64,000 bases of DNA. It comes from Collinsella aerofaciens. GTDB taxonomy: Bacteria; Actinomycetota; Coriobacteriia; Coriobacteriales; Coriobacteriaceae. Every line of letters begins with the position of its first letter. Position 1 is the stretch's first letter. The position numbers and the translations under genes were made by a program. Of this stretch, positions 50,551-59,820 are shown piece after piece. The notes below the pieces were generated by a model that worked only from the letters and a program-made list of their open reading frames with translations, had not been told where the DNA came from and made no database searches. The DNA lies in NCBI RefSeq assembly GCF_015555045.1, contig NZ_JADNJQ010000006.1, forward strand, positions 35,110 through 99,109, written 5' to 3'.

Positions 50551-51846
50551 TTATTTGGCGCCTTGCATGACCTCGTCAAGGGTAACGCTGACGGCGTGCT
50601 GCGTCGGGACCCAGTCGACCTTCAGGAACAGCGCGGCCACCGTGATGGGGATATAGCTGAACATAAAGATCGGGAAGGTAAACAGGTTAGTCACCAGACG
50701 CCACTTTTGCGCGCAGTGAATGTGCTTGTACTCAAAGATAGTCGTGAGCAGCGCCAGGATAAAGAAAGTCAGATACATCATGGCGAAGGTCATAATGAGC
50801 GAAGCGGCACAGGCCTGCATCTCGACTTCGGTAGCCAAAAAGCCGTGCGAGAGTCCACCCACGATCAGGAACGTCGCATTGGCGAGCATCGAGATGAGCG
50901 ACAGCAGCATACCCGGGGCGATCGTCATGAACATGTCGTAGGCGGCAAAGCGATGACAGCGGAACGTCGACTTGACCAGATGCTTACCGTAGGTAAAGAA
51001 CACCTGGTAAAAGCCCTTGGTCCAGCGCATACGCTGCTTCCAGGATGCCTTGAACGTCACGGGTTGCTCGTCAAAGAACTCCGCCGGCGCATAGCCAATG
51101 CGAATACCGTGAATGGCGCAGAACGTAGTGAACTGAATGTCCTCGGTCAGCGTGTGGAACTGCCAACCGTGCATGCCCTCGATAACGCTTGACGAGATAA
51201 GGTAACCCGAACCCGAAACAGCGCAGGACGTCTTGCAGATATTACGCGCGTTGTTGAGGAAGCGCGCCTCGCGTAGATACCACGTGGCATTAGCAGCCGA
51301 GATCCACGAGCTGCCGAAGTTCTTGGAATTGCGATAGCTCGTGACCACATGGAAGCCCTGGTCAAAGGCATCATTCATCTTGGAAACGTAATCGCGGGAG
51401 ATAACGTTATCGGCATCGAAGATAAAGTAGCCCTCAAACGTGTCGGGATACTCGTTGAGAATGCGGTCGAAGCCAAAGTCCATGACCCAGCTCTTGCCCT
51501 TGCGGGCCAGGTCATTGCGCTCGTAAACAATGGCACCGGCCTCGCGTGCGAGCTGCGCGGTGTTGTCGGTGCAGGCGTCGGCAACGACAAAGACCTCGAT
51601 AAGCTCGGACGGATAGTCCTGGTCCTTGATGGAGCGTACGAGATTGGCAATTACGGCTTCCTCGTTATGCGCAGCAATGAAGAAGGCATAGCGGTGAAGT
51701 TTTTTGGCCTTGGGAGGCGCGACCTCGCCACGAAGAGCGCCAATGACAAAGAAGACCACCTGGTACAGAAAGCAGACCGTGAGCAGCGTGACAACAATCT
51801 GGTTGAAGATCACGATGGGTGTGTTGGTTTGTAAAAAGGCGAGCAT
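50551..51846 (-). CDS. Membrane glycosyltransferase, family 2 (processive type)
   Basis: 431 residues. One N-terminal membrane helix, then a GT-A catalytic domain: FFIAAHNEEAVIANLVRSI, VVADACTDNTAQLA, FIFDADNVIS (DxD), TLTEDIQFTTFC and KQRMRWTKGFYQVF (QxxRW), then three or four C-terminal helices. This order is that of processive beta-glycan synthases such as hyaluronan or poly-GlcNAc synthases. The product is unknown. ATG at 51846 after GGGAG; no other polysaccharide gene is adjacent. Confidence 0.88.
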   Translation of the reverse strand: MLAFLQTNTPIVIFNQIVVTLLTVCFLYQVVFFVIGALRGEVAPPKAKKLHRYAFFIAAHNEEAVIANLVRSIKDQDYPSELIEVFVVADACTDNTAQLAREAGAIVYERNDLARKGKSWVMDFGFDRILNEYPDTFEGYFIFDADNVISRDYVSKMNDAFDQGFHVVTSYRNSKNFGSSWISAANATWYLREARFLNNARNICKTSCAVSGSGYLISSSVIEGMHGWQFHTLTEDIQFTTFCAIHGIRIGYAPAEFFDEQPVTFKASWKQRMRWTKGFYQVFFTYGKHLVKSTFRCHRFAAYDMFMTIAPGMLLSLISMLANATFLIVGGLSHGFLATEVEMQACAASLIMTFAMMYLTFFILALLTTIFEYKHIHCAQKWRLVTNLFTFPIFMFSYIPITVAALFLKVDWVPTQHAVSVTLDEVMQGAK

Positions 51847-51928
51847 GCAGGCTCCCGAGAACGCGTTACGTAAACAACCGTATATCTTACCGCAGGCTTA
51901 CCGAGTTCAAGAAACCACCTAATACTGG

Positions 51929-52942
51929 CTAGGCTTCGAGCAGACCGAGCTGCGGAACGATTTCGTCGCCGGCAGCGGTGCGGCCAAGCGAGCGCGGGGC
52001 CAGGTCGTCAAGAACCGCGGCGAGATCCCACGGTAGCTCGTCGCGGCACTCAATGCGCTCCCCCGTCACGGGATGGTCGAATGCAACACGCCAGGAATGA
52101 AGGAATTGCCTGGTCAGACCCTGATCGGCGCGTGCATCGCACTTGCCGTAGAGCGGATCGCCCACGCAGGCGTGGTTGATATGGCGCATATGCACGCGAA
52201 TCTGATGTGTGCGGCCCGTAAACAGGTGGCACTCGACGAGCGTATAGCCGTCGTCAAAACGCGTGGAATCGAAGCGCTCGAGGACCTTAAAGGTCGTAAT
52301 GGCCTGGCGCGCGAAAGGATCGTCCGAAACGGCCATCTTGACACGGTCACGCGTAGAACGGGCAATGCCGGTGTTAATGGTGCCCTCATCCATAGCGATA
52401 TGTCCGTGAACGAGCGTGATATAGCGACGATCGAGCGTGCGCGTGCGAATGAGATTTTGGAGCGCGCGCTGCGTGTCGTCGTCTTTTGCCGCAAGCATGA
52501 GGCCCGAGGTATCGCGATCTAAACGATGCACGATGCCGGGGCGGTCCTCACCCTGCACGGTACCCAGATGGTCAATGCCGCAGTGGTAGACCAGAGCGTT
52601 CGCAAGCGTGCCGCTCTCGTGGCCATGGGCGGGATGGCACACCAGGCCGCGCTGCTTGGAGAGCACGATGAGGTAGTCGTCCTCGTAACGGATATCGAGG
52701 GGGATGGCCTCGGGAATCACATCAGTGGGATCATGCGGCTCGGGCAGGTCGACCGAGATGCGGTCACCGGAGCGCACAGCATATTTTTTTGATAGGCAGG
52801 TCTCGCCGTTCACGATTACGGCGCCGCCCTCGATCAGATGCGCGCAGGCAGAGCGCGTGGGGCAGCCGTCGTTGGCACCCAGAAAGGCGTCGAGACGCTG
52901 GCCAGAGCAATCGTCGGCAACAAGAATATGGATGTCGGCCAT
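51929..52942 (-). CDS. rluD: Ribosomal large subunit pseudouridine synthase (RluD type)
   Basis: 337 residues. An N-terminal S4 domain (GQRLDAFLGANDGCPTRSACAHLI...) precedes the catalytic domain with PGIVHRLDRDTSGLMLAAK, where the aspartate of HRLDRDTSG is catalytic, and CHLFTGRTHQIRVHMRHINHACVGDPLYG. The start overlaps the lspA stop by one base (TAATG), a common lspA-rluD pair. Confidence 0.94.
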   Translation of the reverse strand: MADIHILVADDCSGQRLDAFLGANDGCPTRSACAHLIEGGAVIVNGETCLSKKYAVRSGDRISVDLPEPHDPTDVIPEAIPLDIRYEDDYLIVLSKQRGLVCHPAHGHESGTLANALVYHCGIDHLGTVQGEDRPGIVHRLDRDTSGLMLAAKDDDTQRALQNLIRTRTLDRRYITLVHGHIAMDEGTINTGIARSTRDRVKMAVSDDPFARQAITTFKVLERFDSTRFDDGYTLVECHLFTGRTHQIRVHMRHINHACVGDPLYGKCDARADQGLTRQFLHSWRVAFDHPVTGERIECRDELPWDLAAVLDDLAPRSLGRTAAGDEIVPQLGLLEA

Positions 52943-53523
52943 TAACGCTCATTCCTTTCGCGAATCTTGCGGGCACGCTCCCCACGCTGCTTGGCTTTGC
53001 GCTTGGCGCGGGCCTCATCACGGGCATTGAGCTCGGCAGTCGCATCGACTTCGCGGGCCGCAGGGCTCAAGAACATGTAGCCGATGAGGGCAAGCACAAC
53101 GCCTACGGTGATGCCGATATCGGCCACGTTAAAGACGGGAAAGTCGATGAAGGTGGTGGCAATAAAATCGGTCACAAAGCCAAAAGCCAGGCGATCGATC
53201 GCGTTGCCAATGGCGCCACCCACGACCATGGCCATGCCCACAACCTCCAAGCGAGCAAGCTGGGGCGTGCGAAGCAAGTACACGGCAATGGCGACAATGA
53301 CCGCAAGCGCCAGCAAAGCGAACGCAACGCCATGCCCCTCGCCCATGCTAAAGGCAGCACCGATATTACGGACAAACATAAAGTCAATGACACCGGGGAT
53401 GACGGTCACATGCAAAGCGTCGCCCACGGCACGAACCGCAAGCTTGGTCAGCTGGTCAAGAAGCAGCACAACCAGCGCCACCCCACCAGCAACACCCAAC
53501 CGCCAACGCAAAGGCGGCGTCAT
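52942..53523 (-). CDS. lspA: Lipoprotein signal peptidase (SPase II)
   Basis: 193 residues. Four membrane helices; the aspartic protease motifs are NIGAAFSM, GGAIGNAIDRLAFGFVTDFI and FNVADIGITVG. It cleaves prolipoproteins such as the lipoproteins of the cobalt operon. The basic, arginine- and lysine-rich C-terminal tail (about 35 residues) is longer than usual. The ATG at 53523 is chosen; a TTG six codons earlier has a better ribosome site and is a real alternative. Confidence 0.93.
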   Translation of the reverse strand: MTPPLRWRLGVAGGVALVVLLLDQLTKLAVRAVGDALHVTVIPGVIDFMFVRNIGAAFSMGEGHGVAFALLALAVIVAIAVYLLRTPQLARLEVVGMAMVVGGAIGNAIDRLAFGFVTDFIATTFIDFPVFNVADIGITVGVVLALIGYMFLSPAAREVDATAELNARDEARAKRKAKQRGERARKIRERNER

Positions 53524-53661
53524 ACCCCCAGCACGACCCAAATCAATCCCCTACCCTCAAGAACATCGAATTCCGTTTAACGCAATTAACCATCTTATAT
53601 TGCCACACGCAGAGCGCACGACATATCCACCAACACAAGCGAAATAACCAGCATAAAAAGA

Positions 53662-53692
53662 AAGCGGCATTCCGAAAAACAGAATGCCGCTT
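53662..53692. terminator. Terminator after ileS
   Basis: AAGCGGCATTC pairs with GAATGCCGCTT with A and T runs on both sides, so it can work in both directions. It lies between ileS and lspA. Confidence 0.85.
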
Positions 53693-53763
53693 TTATTCAG
53701 CGGAGCAAATGGGCCGAAGGCGCCCAAATTCTACCTATAACTAAAATGCCGAGTTACCGTGCC

Positions 53764-56565
53764 TTAAAGGGCATTCGCACACCTCTCGCAGATGTGAGCA
53801 TGGCCGTTGTACTTGCCGACGGTGGTGCGGTAGTTCCAGCAACGGTCGCAGCACTCGCCCTCGGCAGCCTCGATAGCAACGGAGAGCTCCTCGCCCTGGG
53901 TTAGCTCAACATCGGAGACGATGTAGAACTCGGCCAGGTCGACGGCCTTATCACCGGTCAGCAGCGCGTACATCTCGGCGGGAACGACCGCCTTGACGCG
54001 GACCTGCTGGCTCTTGGTGAAGGTGCCGGCAGAACGGGCATCCTCGAGGGCCTTGGTCACGGCACTACGGAGCTCAAGTGAAGCCTCGAGCACGCCCTCA
54101 AACTCATTGGCCTCGTCGAACGTGATGGGCGACTTGTACCAATCGAGCAGCGCGGCGTACTTCTGGTGATCGACGCAGCCGGCGGGCGCATAGGCCATGG
54201 CCTCGTCGACCGTGTAGGAAAGGATCGGCTGCAGGTCGCGCATGAGCATCGAGAAGAGCTCGGCCAGCACGGTCTGGGCGCTGCGGCGCTCGAGCGAGCC
54301 GGGCTTCTCACAGTACAGACGGTCCTTCAGGGCGTCGAGATACACGTTGGAGAGCTCGGTAACCACGAAGTCGTAGAGCGCACGGTAGGCGCGCGGGAAC
54401 TCGTAGCTGGCGTAGGCATCGTCGACCTCGGCCTGAACCTGGGTCAGACGGGCAACCATGAGCTTGTCGAGCGGCAGCAGGTCGGCAAAGGCGACGCCGT
54501 CGGTCTCGGGCTCAAACTGACCCTCGAGCTCGGAGAGCAGGAAGCGCAGCGTGTTGCGGAAACGACGGTAGGCATCGGATGTACGAGCAAGAATCTCGTG
54601 GTCGATGGACACGTCGGAGCTGGTATCGACAGATGCAACCCACAGGCGGATGATGTCGGCGCCCATCTCGTCACAGACCTTATTAGGGTCGATGACATTG
54701 CCGAGCGACTTGGACATCTTGCGGCCCTGGCCATCGAGTGTGAAGCCCTGCGAGACGACAGCCTTGTACGGAGCGTGGCCGTTGGCACCCACCGAAGTGA
54801 GCAGCGAGCTCTGGAACCAGCCACGATGCTGGTCGGAGCCCTCAAGATACACGTCCGCCGGGTACTCCAGCTCGGGACGGTACTCGCAAACGGCCTTCCA
54901 AGACACGCCGGAGTCCCACCACACGTCGAGGATGTCCTTATCGGCCTTGAGGTGATGGCCGCCACACTTGGGGCAGACGCAGGCATCGCCCAGGTAGCTC
55001 TCGGGAGCGTCAGTGAACCAGGCGTCGGAGCCCTTCTCGTGGAAGAGCTTGATGACGGCGTCGAGCGTGGCGTCGTTCATGACCTTCTCGCCGCAGTCGG
55101 CGCAGGTGTAGCTGGGGATAGGCACACCCCAGTTGCGCTGACGGCTGATGCACCAGTCGGGACGCTGCTCGACCATGGCGCCGATGCGGTTTGCCGCGTG
55201 GGCCGGATACCACTTGACGTTCTCGCGGACCTCCTTGCCGGCCTGCTCGCGCAAACCGGTCTTGTCCATCGAGACAAACCACTGGTCGGTAGCACGGAAG
55301 AGCACCGGGTGCTTGCAGCGCCAGCAGTGCGGATAGCTGTGCGTGATCTTCTTCTCGAGGACCAGGGTGCCGCGCTCGCGCAGGAACTCGATGATGTGCG
55401 GGTTGGCCTCATCGGTATCCATGCCGCTGAAGGGGCCACCGGTGCCAAACTCCTCACCGGTGTAGAACTTGCCGTCGTCATCGACCGGCATGCAGATGTC
55501 GGTGATGCCCTCCTTGAGGCAGGCGAAGTAGTCGTCGACGCCGTGGCCGGGCGAGTTGTGGACGATACCGGTACCGTCATCGACACCGACGTAATCGGCC
55601 AGCAGCGCCACGCCCTCAACGCCGTCAAAGATCGGCTGCTTGTAGTGGATGTGGTGGAAGGTCTCGGCGGGAACCACATAGGGCTTGCCGTCGACCACAA
55701 CCGGGGTGTACTCCCAGCCAAACTCCTCGCAGCACTTGGGAGCCAGGTCCTCGAGCATGACCTCGGCGCGGCCGTCGTGCTCAACGGCGACGTAGGCGGC
55801 GCCGGGCTTAAGAGAAACGGCCTGGTCGGAGGGGATGGTCCACGGCGTGGTCGTCCAGATGATAAAGTCAACCGGGCCGTCGAAGTTCTCGAGGCCGGCG
55901 GGCTTGGAGGTCATCTCAAAGCGAACGAAGATGGAGGGGCTCGTCTCGTCGGAGTACTCAATCTCGGCCTCAGCAAGTGCGGTATGGCAGTGCTTGCACC
56001 AGTGGACGGGCTTGTGACCGCGATAGATCATGCCCTTGTCGAACATGGCCTTGAAAACCTCGATGTCGGCGGCGTCATGCTGGTGATAGAGCGTCAGATA
56101 GGGGTTGTCCCAATCGCCGAGCACGCCCAGGCGACGGAAGCCGGCCTTCTGCAGCTCGATGTTCTCGACAGCGAACTTATTGCAAAGCTCACGGATCTTA
56201 GCCGTGGAGGTCTGGTTGAACTTCTCGGTGCCGAGCTTCTCCTCGACCTTATGCTCGATCGGCTGGCCATGGCAGTCCCAACCGGGAACATAGGGAACCT
56301 CATAGCCCTGCATCATCCAGTAACGGTTGATCATGTCCTTGGAGATCTTGTTCATGGCATGGCCGATGTGAATCGGGCCGTTGGCGTACGGAGGACCGTC
56401 GTGCAGCACGAACTTCTTGTGACCCTCGTTCTTCTTCAGAACCTGCTCGTAGACCTTGTTGTCCTGCCAGTCCTTGAGTCGCTTGGGCTCGGACTTGGAA
56501 AGACCGGCACGCATGGGAAAACCGGTCTTGGGCAGATTCATCGTCTGCTTGTACTCGTTTGCCAC
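53764..56565 (-). CDS. ileS: Isoleucyl-tRNA synthetase
   Basis: 933 residues. Class I motifs PIHIGHAMNK (HIGH) near residue 65 and GRKMSKSLGNVIDPNK (KMSKS) near 610; the CP1 editing domain between them contains WTTTPWTIPSD. The C-terminal zinc finger CDRCWNYRTTVG...CERC is intact. The start is a GTG at 56565 with AAAGGGG upstream. It is controlled by the T-box leader just upstream. Confidence 0.97.
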   Translation of the reverse strand: MANEYKQTMNLPKTGFPMRAGLSKSEPKRLKDWQDNKVYEQVLKKNEGHKKFVLHDGPPYANGPIHIGHAMNKISKDMINRYWMMQGYEVPYVPGWDCHGQPIEHKVEEKLGTEKFNQTSTAKIRELCNKFAVENIELQKAGFRRLGVLGDWDNPYLTLYHQHDAADIEVFKAMFDKGMIYRGHKPVHWCKHCHTALAEAEIEYSDETSPSIFVRFEMTSKPAGLENFDGPVDFIIWTTTPWTIPSDQAVSLKPGAAYVAVEHDGRAEVMLEDLAPKCCEEFGWEYTPVVVDGKPYVVPAETFHHIHYKQPIFDGVEGVALLADYVGVDDGTGIVHNSPGHGVDDYFACLKEGITDICMPVDDDGKFYTGEEFGTGGPFSGMDTDEANPHIIEFLRERGTLVLEKKITHSYPHCWRCKHPVLFRATDQWFVSMDKTGLREQAGKEVRENVKWYPAHAANRIGAMVEQRPDWCISRQRNWGVPIPSYTCADCGEKVMNDATLDAVIKLFHEKGSDAWFTDAPESYLGDACVCPKCGGHHLKADKDILDVWWDSGVSWKAVCEYRPELEYPADVYLEGSDQHRGWFQSSLLTSVGANGHAPYKAVVSQGFTLDGQGRKMSKSLGNVIDPNKVCDEMGADIIRLWVASVDTSSDVSIDHEILARTSDAYRRFRNTLRFLLSELEGQFEPETDGVAFADLLPLDKLMVARLTQVQAEVDDAYASYEFPRAYRALYDFVVTELSNVYLDALKDRLYCEKPGSLERRSAQTVLAELFSMLMRDLQPILSYTVDEAMAYAPAGCVDHQKYAALLDWYKSPITFDEANEFEGVLEASLELRSAVTKALEDARSAGTFTKSQQVRVKAVVPAEMYALLTGDKAVDLAEFYIVSDVELTQGEELSVAIEAAEGECCDRCWNYRTTVGKYNGHAHICERCANAL

Positions 56566-56608
56566 GGTACCCCTTTCATGTCATGGGCGCACACGCCCGT
56601 TGGGCACC

Positions 56609-56911
56609 AAAAAAGCGCCCGTCCCTACAAGCTGGGACGAAGCGCCACAAAACGAGCTGTACGCCCGCAAAAGCTCTTCGTTTAACCACCCAGCTTAGAT
56701 GCCCTCGCCCGCGTATTCGCGCGCTCGCATCCGTTACTCGGCTGGCCTGTATCGACGACCATCTCGGCGATATCTACTAAGACGTGTCTGCGCGGCACGT
56801 CCGTTGGGACCGCAGCTCCGGGGTGATTTTCATCGGTCGCATGCACGGGTTCTCAGCGCTTCCCGCTCTCTGTAGCATGCGGACGGCCGACTACTCGTCC
56901 CCATCAACGCT
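56609..56911 (-). promoter_or_regulatory. Isoleucine T-box riboswitch of ileS
   Basis: Read on the minus strand from about 56911: GATGGGGACGAGTAG, ACAGAGAGCGGGAAGCGCTG and GAGAACCCG are the usual 5' blocks of T-box stem I; the following GAAAATCACCC places ATC (Ile) as the specifier codon. Near 56680 AAGCTGGGTGGTTAAACG stands for the T-box sequence (consensus GGGTGGNACCGCG, here altered), and 56645-56615 forms a terminator hairpin GCGCTTCGTCCC / GGGACGGGCGC followed by TTTTTT. Uncharged tRNA-Ile would favour read-through into ileS. The rest of the 56566-57051 gap holds only promoter DNA for the two divergent genes. Confidence 0.85.
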
Positions 56912-57051
56912 TATGCGGTGTATGCTAGCACGTTCCGCGTCGGCAAAAAACCCTCAACACTGGTTTTATACGTTCGAAATTTCTCGCTATTACAAGCCTT
57001 CACTAGGAGCAAAATACCTGAAAGCACTTTATCGAACGAAAGAAGGCTGCT

Positions 57052-58134
57052 ATGCGCACAATTGGAATGAGCGACTACACCGTTGGCGAGGATTGCTTTA
57101 CCAAGCTGCCAACTGCACTGGCGGAGTACGGCGCGAAGAAAGTCGCCATCATTGGCGGCAAGCGAGCCCTGGCTGCGGCGCTGCCGGGAATCGAGGCGGC
57201 ACTTGAAGGTACCGATGTCGAGGTCCTGGAGACGCGCGTCTACGGTACCAACAGTACGCGTGCCAATATCGCCAAGGTCGTAAACTCCCCCGCCTGCCAG
57301 GAAGCCGACGTGCTCATTGCTTGCGGCGGCGGCAAGGCGCTCGATACCGTCAAGACGGCGGCCATCGAGCTCAAGAAGATCGTCTTTACCGTGCCGACGA
57401 TCTGCTCCAACTGCTCCGCCGCGACCGCCATTGCCGTTGTCTACAACGACGACGGCTCGCTCGAGGGCTATTCGTACCCCAACCGCCCCGCGCACATCTT
57501 CATCAACCCCAAGATCATCGCCGAGGCGCCAGCAGAGTACTTCTGGGCCGGTGTAGGCGATGCCCTGTCCAAGCAGCCCGAGGTCGAGTACGCCACGAGC
57601 GCCGGTAATTTGGAGCACACCGCCGGTCTTGGCCTGGCACTCGCCCACACCTGCTCCGAGCCGCTGTTTACCTATGGTGTGCAGGGTCTTGAGGATGTGC
57701 GCCAGAATCTGTCGAGCGAGGCCGTCAAGCAGATCGCGCTCGACATCGTTGTCAACACGGGCTATGTCTCGAACCTGACCAACCAGAACGATTATTACTA
57801 CAACTCGAGCGTGGCGCACGCGTTCTACAACGCCACCTGCAGCATTCCGCGTGAGGGCACCTACCTGCATGGCGAGGTCGTGAGCCTGGGCGTGCTGGTA
57901 CTGTTTGCCTATACGGGCGATACCGAGAACCTTGAGCGCTACGCCGCCTTTAACAAGCAGATGGGGCTGCCCGTAACGCTTGAGCAGGTTGGCCTTACCG
58001 AGGCAGATATCCCGGCCCTGTGCGAATACGCGCACGCCACCAACGAGTGGAAGCAGGGAAACCCCGAGCCCTTCACTGACGAAAAGTTCGCCGCCGCCAT
58101 CAAGGCCGCCGACGCTTACGGCCACACGCTCTAG
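57052..58134 (+). CDS. gldA: Glycerol dehydrogenase-type iron/zinc alcohol dehydrogenase
   Basis: 360 residues. Oxidises glycerol to dihydroxyacetone with NAD. NAD-binding region VAIIGGKRAL and CGGGKALDTVKTAA near 85-100; metal ligands in WAGVGDALSK (Asp), SSVAHAFYNA (His) and GTYLHGEVVSLGVL (His). PTICSNCSAATA is the typical substrate-side loop. ATG at 57052 after GAAAGAAGG. Stand-alone gene divergent from ileS, so its regulation is separate; diol dehydrogenases of the same family are an alternative. Confidence 0.9.
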   Translation: MRTIGMSDYTVGEDCFTKLPTALAEYGAKKVAIIGGKRALAAALPGIEAALEGTDVEVLETRVYGTNSTRANIAKVVNSPACQEADVLIACGGGKALDTVKTAAIELKKIVFTVPTICSNCSAATAIAVVYNDDGSLEGYSYPNRPAHIFINPKIIAEAPAEYFWAGVGDALSKQPEVEYATSAGNLEHTAGLGLALAHTCSEPLFTYGVQGLEDVRQNLSSEAVKQIALDIVVNTGYVSNLTNQNDYYYNSSVAHAFYNATCSIPREGTYLHGEVVSLGVLVLFAYTGDTENLERYAAFNKQMGLPVTLEQVGLTEADIPALCEYAHATNEWKQGNPEPFTDEKFAAAIKAADAYGHTL

Positions 58135-58146
58135 GACTGGCCCAAA

Positions 58147-58186
58147 ACCACCACAAAGGGGACAGGCACCTTTCTGGTGGTTTTTT
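58147..58186 (+). terminator. Terminator after gldA (dispersed repeat type)
   Basis: ACCACCACAAAGG, loop GGACAGG, CACCTTTCTGGTGGT, then TTTTTT. It is nearly the same as the terminator after the GT2 gene at 50500-50539 when both are read in the direction of transcription. Confidence 0.88.
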
Positions 58187-58651
58187 ATTGATCCAGCATT
58201 CAGTTCGTACTCTAACCCGATTCTTTTACGAGAAAGGGTTCGGGTACGTTTTTTGTTTATCGGAAATTCTGCGGAAGGACTATTCGGAACGGTAAACAGG
58301 AACGAACAGAGGCAGGATATCATCGTGGTGATGATGGTATCCTGCCTTTTATTTTGCGAAACCAAGGTCGCTTTATGCGAACTTGATCGCCACTTATATG
58401 GCGCATTGATGGCAATTGCTGCGTACGTGCTTACCGGGAGCCTGTACACCTCTGGCAAGGCGTAACACACTAGTCTTTGTTCCAAAGTCCGTGTGCTAAG
58501 GGGGCAGGGCCCTAAGAATTCCTGTGGAGTGTGTACGCACGTACGTAGGAAAACAGCAAATTATGCTATATCAGGGCGTTCTTTCATTGGAGAGTATGGT
58601 ATACACGGCTTAGTTCAACAAATAAGAATTTATATATAAAGGAGAATATTG
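58187..58651. other. Gene-free stretch with two further hairpins
   Basis: No supported coding region. ACCCGA (58215-58220) pairs with TCGGGT (58240-58245), followed by TTTTTT; then GGCAGGATATCATC pairs with GATGATGGTATCCTGCC at 58311-58345, followed by TTTTATTTT. Both look like plus-strand terminators although no gene precedes them after gldA, so a short RNA or a deleted gene is possible. From about 58550 the sequence becomes AT-rich, joining the peptidase E gene. Confidence 0.6.
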
Positions 58652-59254
58652 ATGAAACTGTTTTTATGTTCGCACTTTTCAAGTGTAGGAAGCCTGATAA
58701 AGGAAGAAATTGAAAATAAAAAAGTCGCATTTATTCCAACAGCTTCGCTGCGTGAAGGCTACACCGGTTATGTCGGCTCGGCTCGAAAATTATTCAAAAA
58801 GTTGGGAGCAATCGTAACTGAAATTGATATTTCAACGGAGGCTTATTCAACGATACAGTCTCTTTTTGAAGATGCGGATGTGATCTATTTTACCGGCGGA
58901 AATTCTTTTTTCCTTATAGACCAGCTCCGTAAAACGGGAACGGATGAGCTGTTGAAGAAAGAATTGGCAAAGGGAAAACTGATGATTGGTGAATCAGCAG
59001 GTGCGATTGTATGCGCTCCAAACATCCAATATATCGAGCAAATGGATGAAAAGCCGGAGGACTACTCACAAGAAGATGATGCAGGGCTTAATTTGATTGA
59101 TTTCTATGTTCTTCCGCATTTTCTTACAGCACCATTTAAGAAAGTTACCGAGAAAATAATAACTGAGTTTTCGGATTTGAATCTATGCCCAATTAACAAT
59201 CGTCAGGGAATTGTAATTGATGGTGAAGGTTCAAAGGTTATTTGCAAAGACTAA
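58652..59254 (+). CDS. Peptidase E-like S51 serine peptidase
   Basis: 200 residues. Family S51: VAFIPTASLREGY near 26-38, VIYFTGGNSFFLIDQL near 78-93, and GESAGAIVCAPNI with the nucleophile serine at about 115; VLPHF supplies a conserved histidine. Peptidase E cleaves Asp-X dipeptides; cyanophycinase is a relative. ATG at 58652 with an ideal AAGGAG. The gene is clearly AT-rich with many AAA, ATT and GAA codons, unlike everything else in the window, so it was probably acquired recently from a low-GC Firmicute. Transposase and recombinase remnants follow it. Confidence 0.88.
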   Translation: MKLFLCSHFSSVGSLIKEEIENKKVAFIPTASLREGYTGYVGSARKLFKKLGAIVTEIDISTEAYSTIQSLFEDADVIYFTGGNSFFLIDQLRKTGTDELLKKELAKGKLMIGESAGAIVCAPNIQYIEQMDEKPEDYSQEDDAGLNLIDFYVLPHFLTAPFKKVTEKIITEFSDLNLCPINNRQGIVIDGEGSKVICKD

Positions 59255-59368
59255 TTTAAAATTCCAGTTTGCTACACTCGTTCCTAGCAGGGTCCGGGGC
59301 AGGCACGCCCCAACAAGAAGCCGTCCCAAAGGGGCAAGAATGGGGACAGCGGACGATTTCTTGGACCG

Positions 59369-59602
59369 TTACGCGGCCCTTCCCAGCGCGGAGCGGAACT
59401 CGGCCGGCGTGCGGCCACAGAGCGCATCGCTGCGCCTCTCCGTATTGTATCGGCCGATCCAGCCCCCGAGCTCCTCGATGAAGCGGGCGGGGGTCCAGTC
59501 CGACCAGTCCCTGCCGTGCCAGAACTCCTTCTTGAGCAGGCCGAAGAAGCCCTCCATCGCCGCGTTGTCCGGGCTGCAGCCCTTGGCGGACTGGATTGGC
59601 TA
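59369..59602 (-). mobile_element. C-terminal fragment of an IS3-family transposase (OrfB)
   Basis: Minus-strand frame with KGCSPDNAAMEGFFGLLKKE, then EFWHGRDW, FIEELGGWIGRYNTERR and ALCGRTPAEFRSAL before the stop, the end of the DDE domain of IS3-type OrfB (the final catalytic glutamate lies in MEGFFGLLKKE). Upstream of about 59602 the frame meets a stop and unrelated sequence, so the 5' three quarters are missing. Confidence 0.75.
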
Positions 59603-59697
59603 CACCGATGTGGACAGTTCCGGGAGGGGCGCAAGAGACGGGAGGGCCGTGTACGCGTTCCTGCGCGAGGGCCGCGGGGAGGGGCTACCTGGGTACG

Positions 59698-59820
59698 GCG
59701 CCTGTCAACTCGGTCGACGTCTTTGATGACCGGGTCGTACTCAATATCAAATTCACGGATGATGCCAAAACGGTCACCCGTGAGAAAGTGTTGGGTTCGA
59801 GTGCTGTGGGCAATGTTCCA
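59698..59820 (+). pseudogene. Probable serine recombinase C-terminal remnant
   Basis: Plus-strand codons read VNSVDVFDDRVVLNIKF, then TDDAKTVTREKVLGSSA. This resembles the last 40 residues of large serine recombinases (pattern NSVYxYDDKIVLxFNYKDGTKT...GSDL). The 5' part is missing. It overlaps the 3' end of the DUF523 gene on the other strand by about 47 bases. Identification rests on pattern memory of a short tail only. Confidence 0.42.

Noticed and set aside
54166..56685. An 839-codon plus-strand frame opposite ileS.
   Set aside because: It is the antisense shadow of a full isoleucyl-tRNA synthetase gene and has no family similarity. It also runs into the T-box leader.
56911..58485. A 524-codon minus-strand frame opposite gldA.
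   Set aside because: It crosses the gldA terminator and the intergenic hairpins, and its only order comes from the gldA gene on the other strand.
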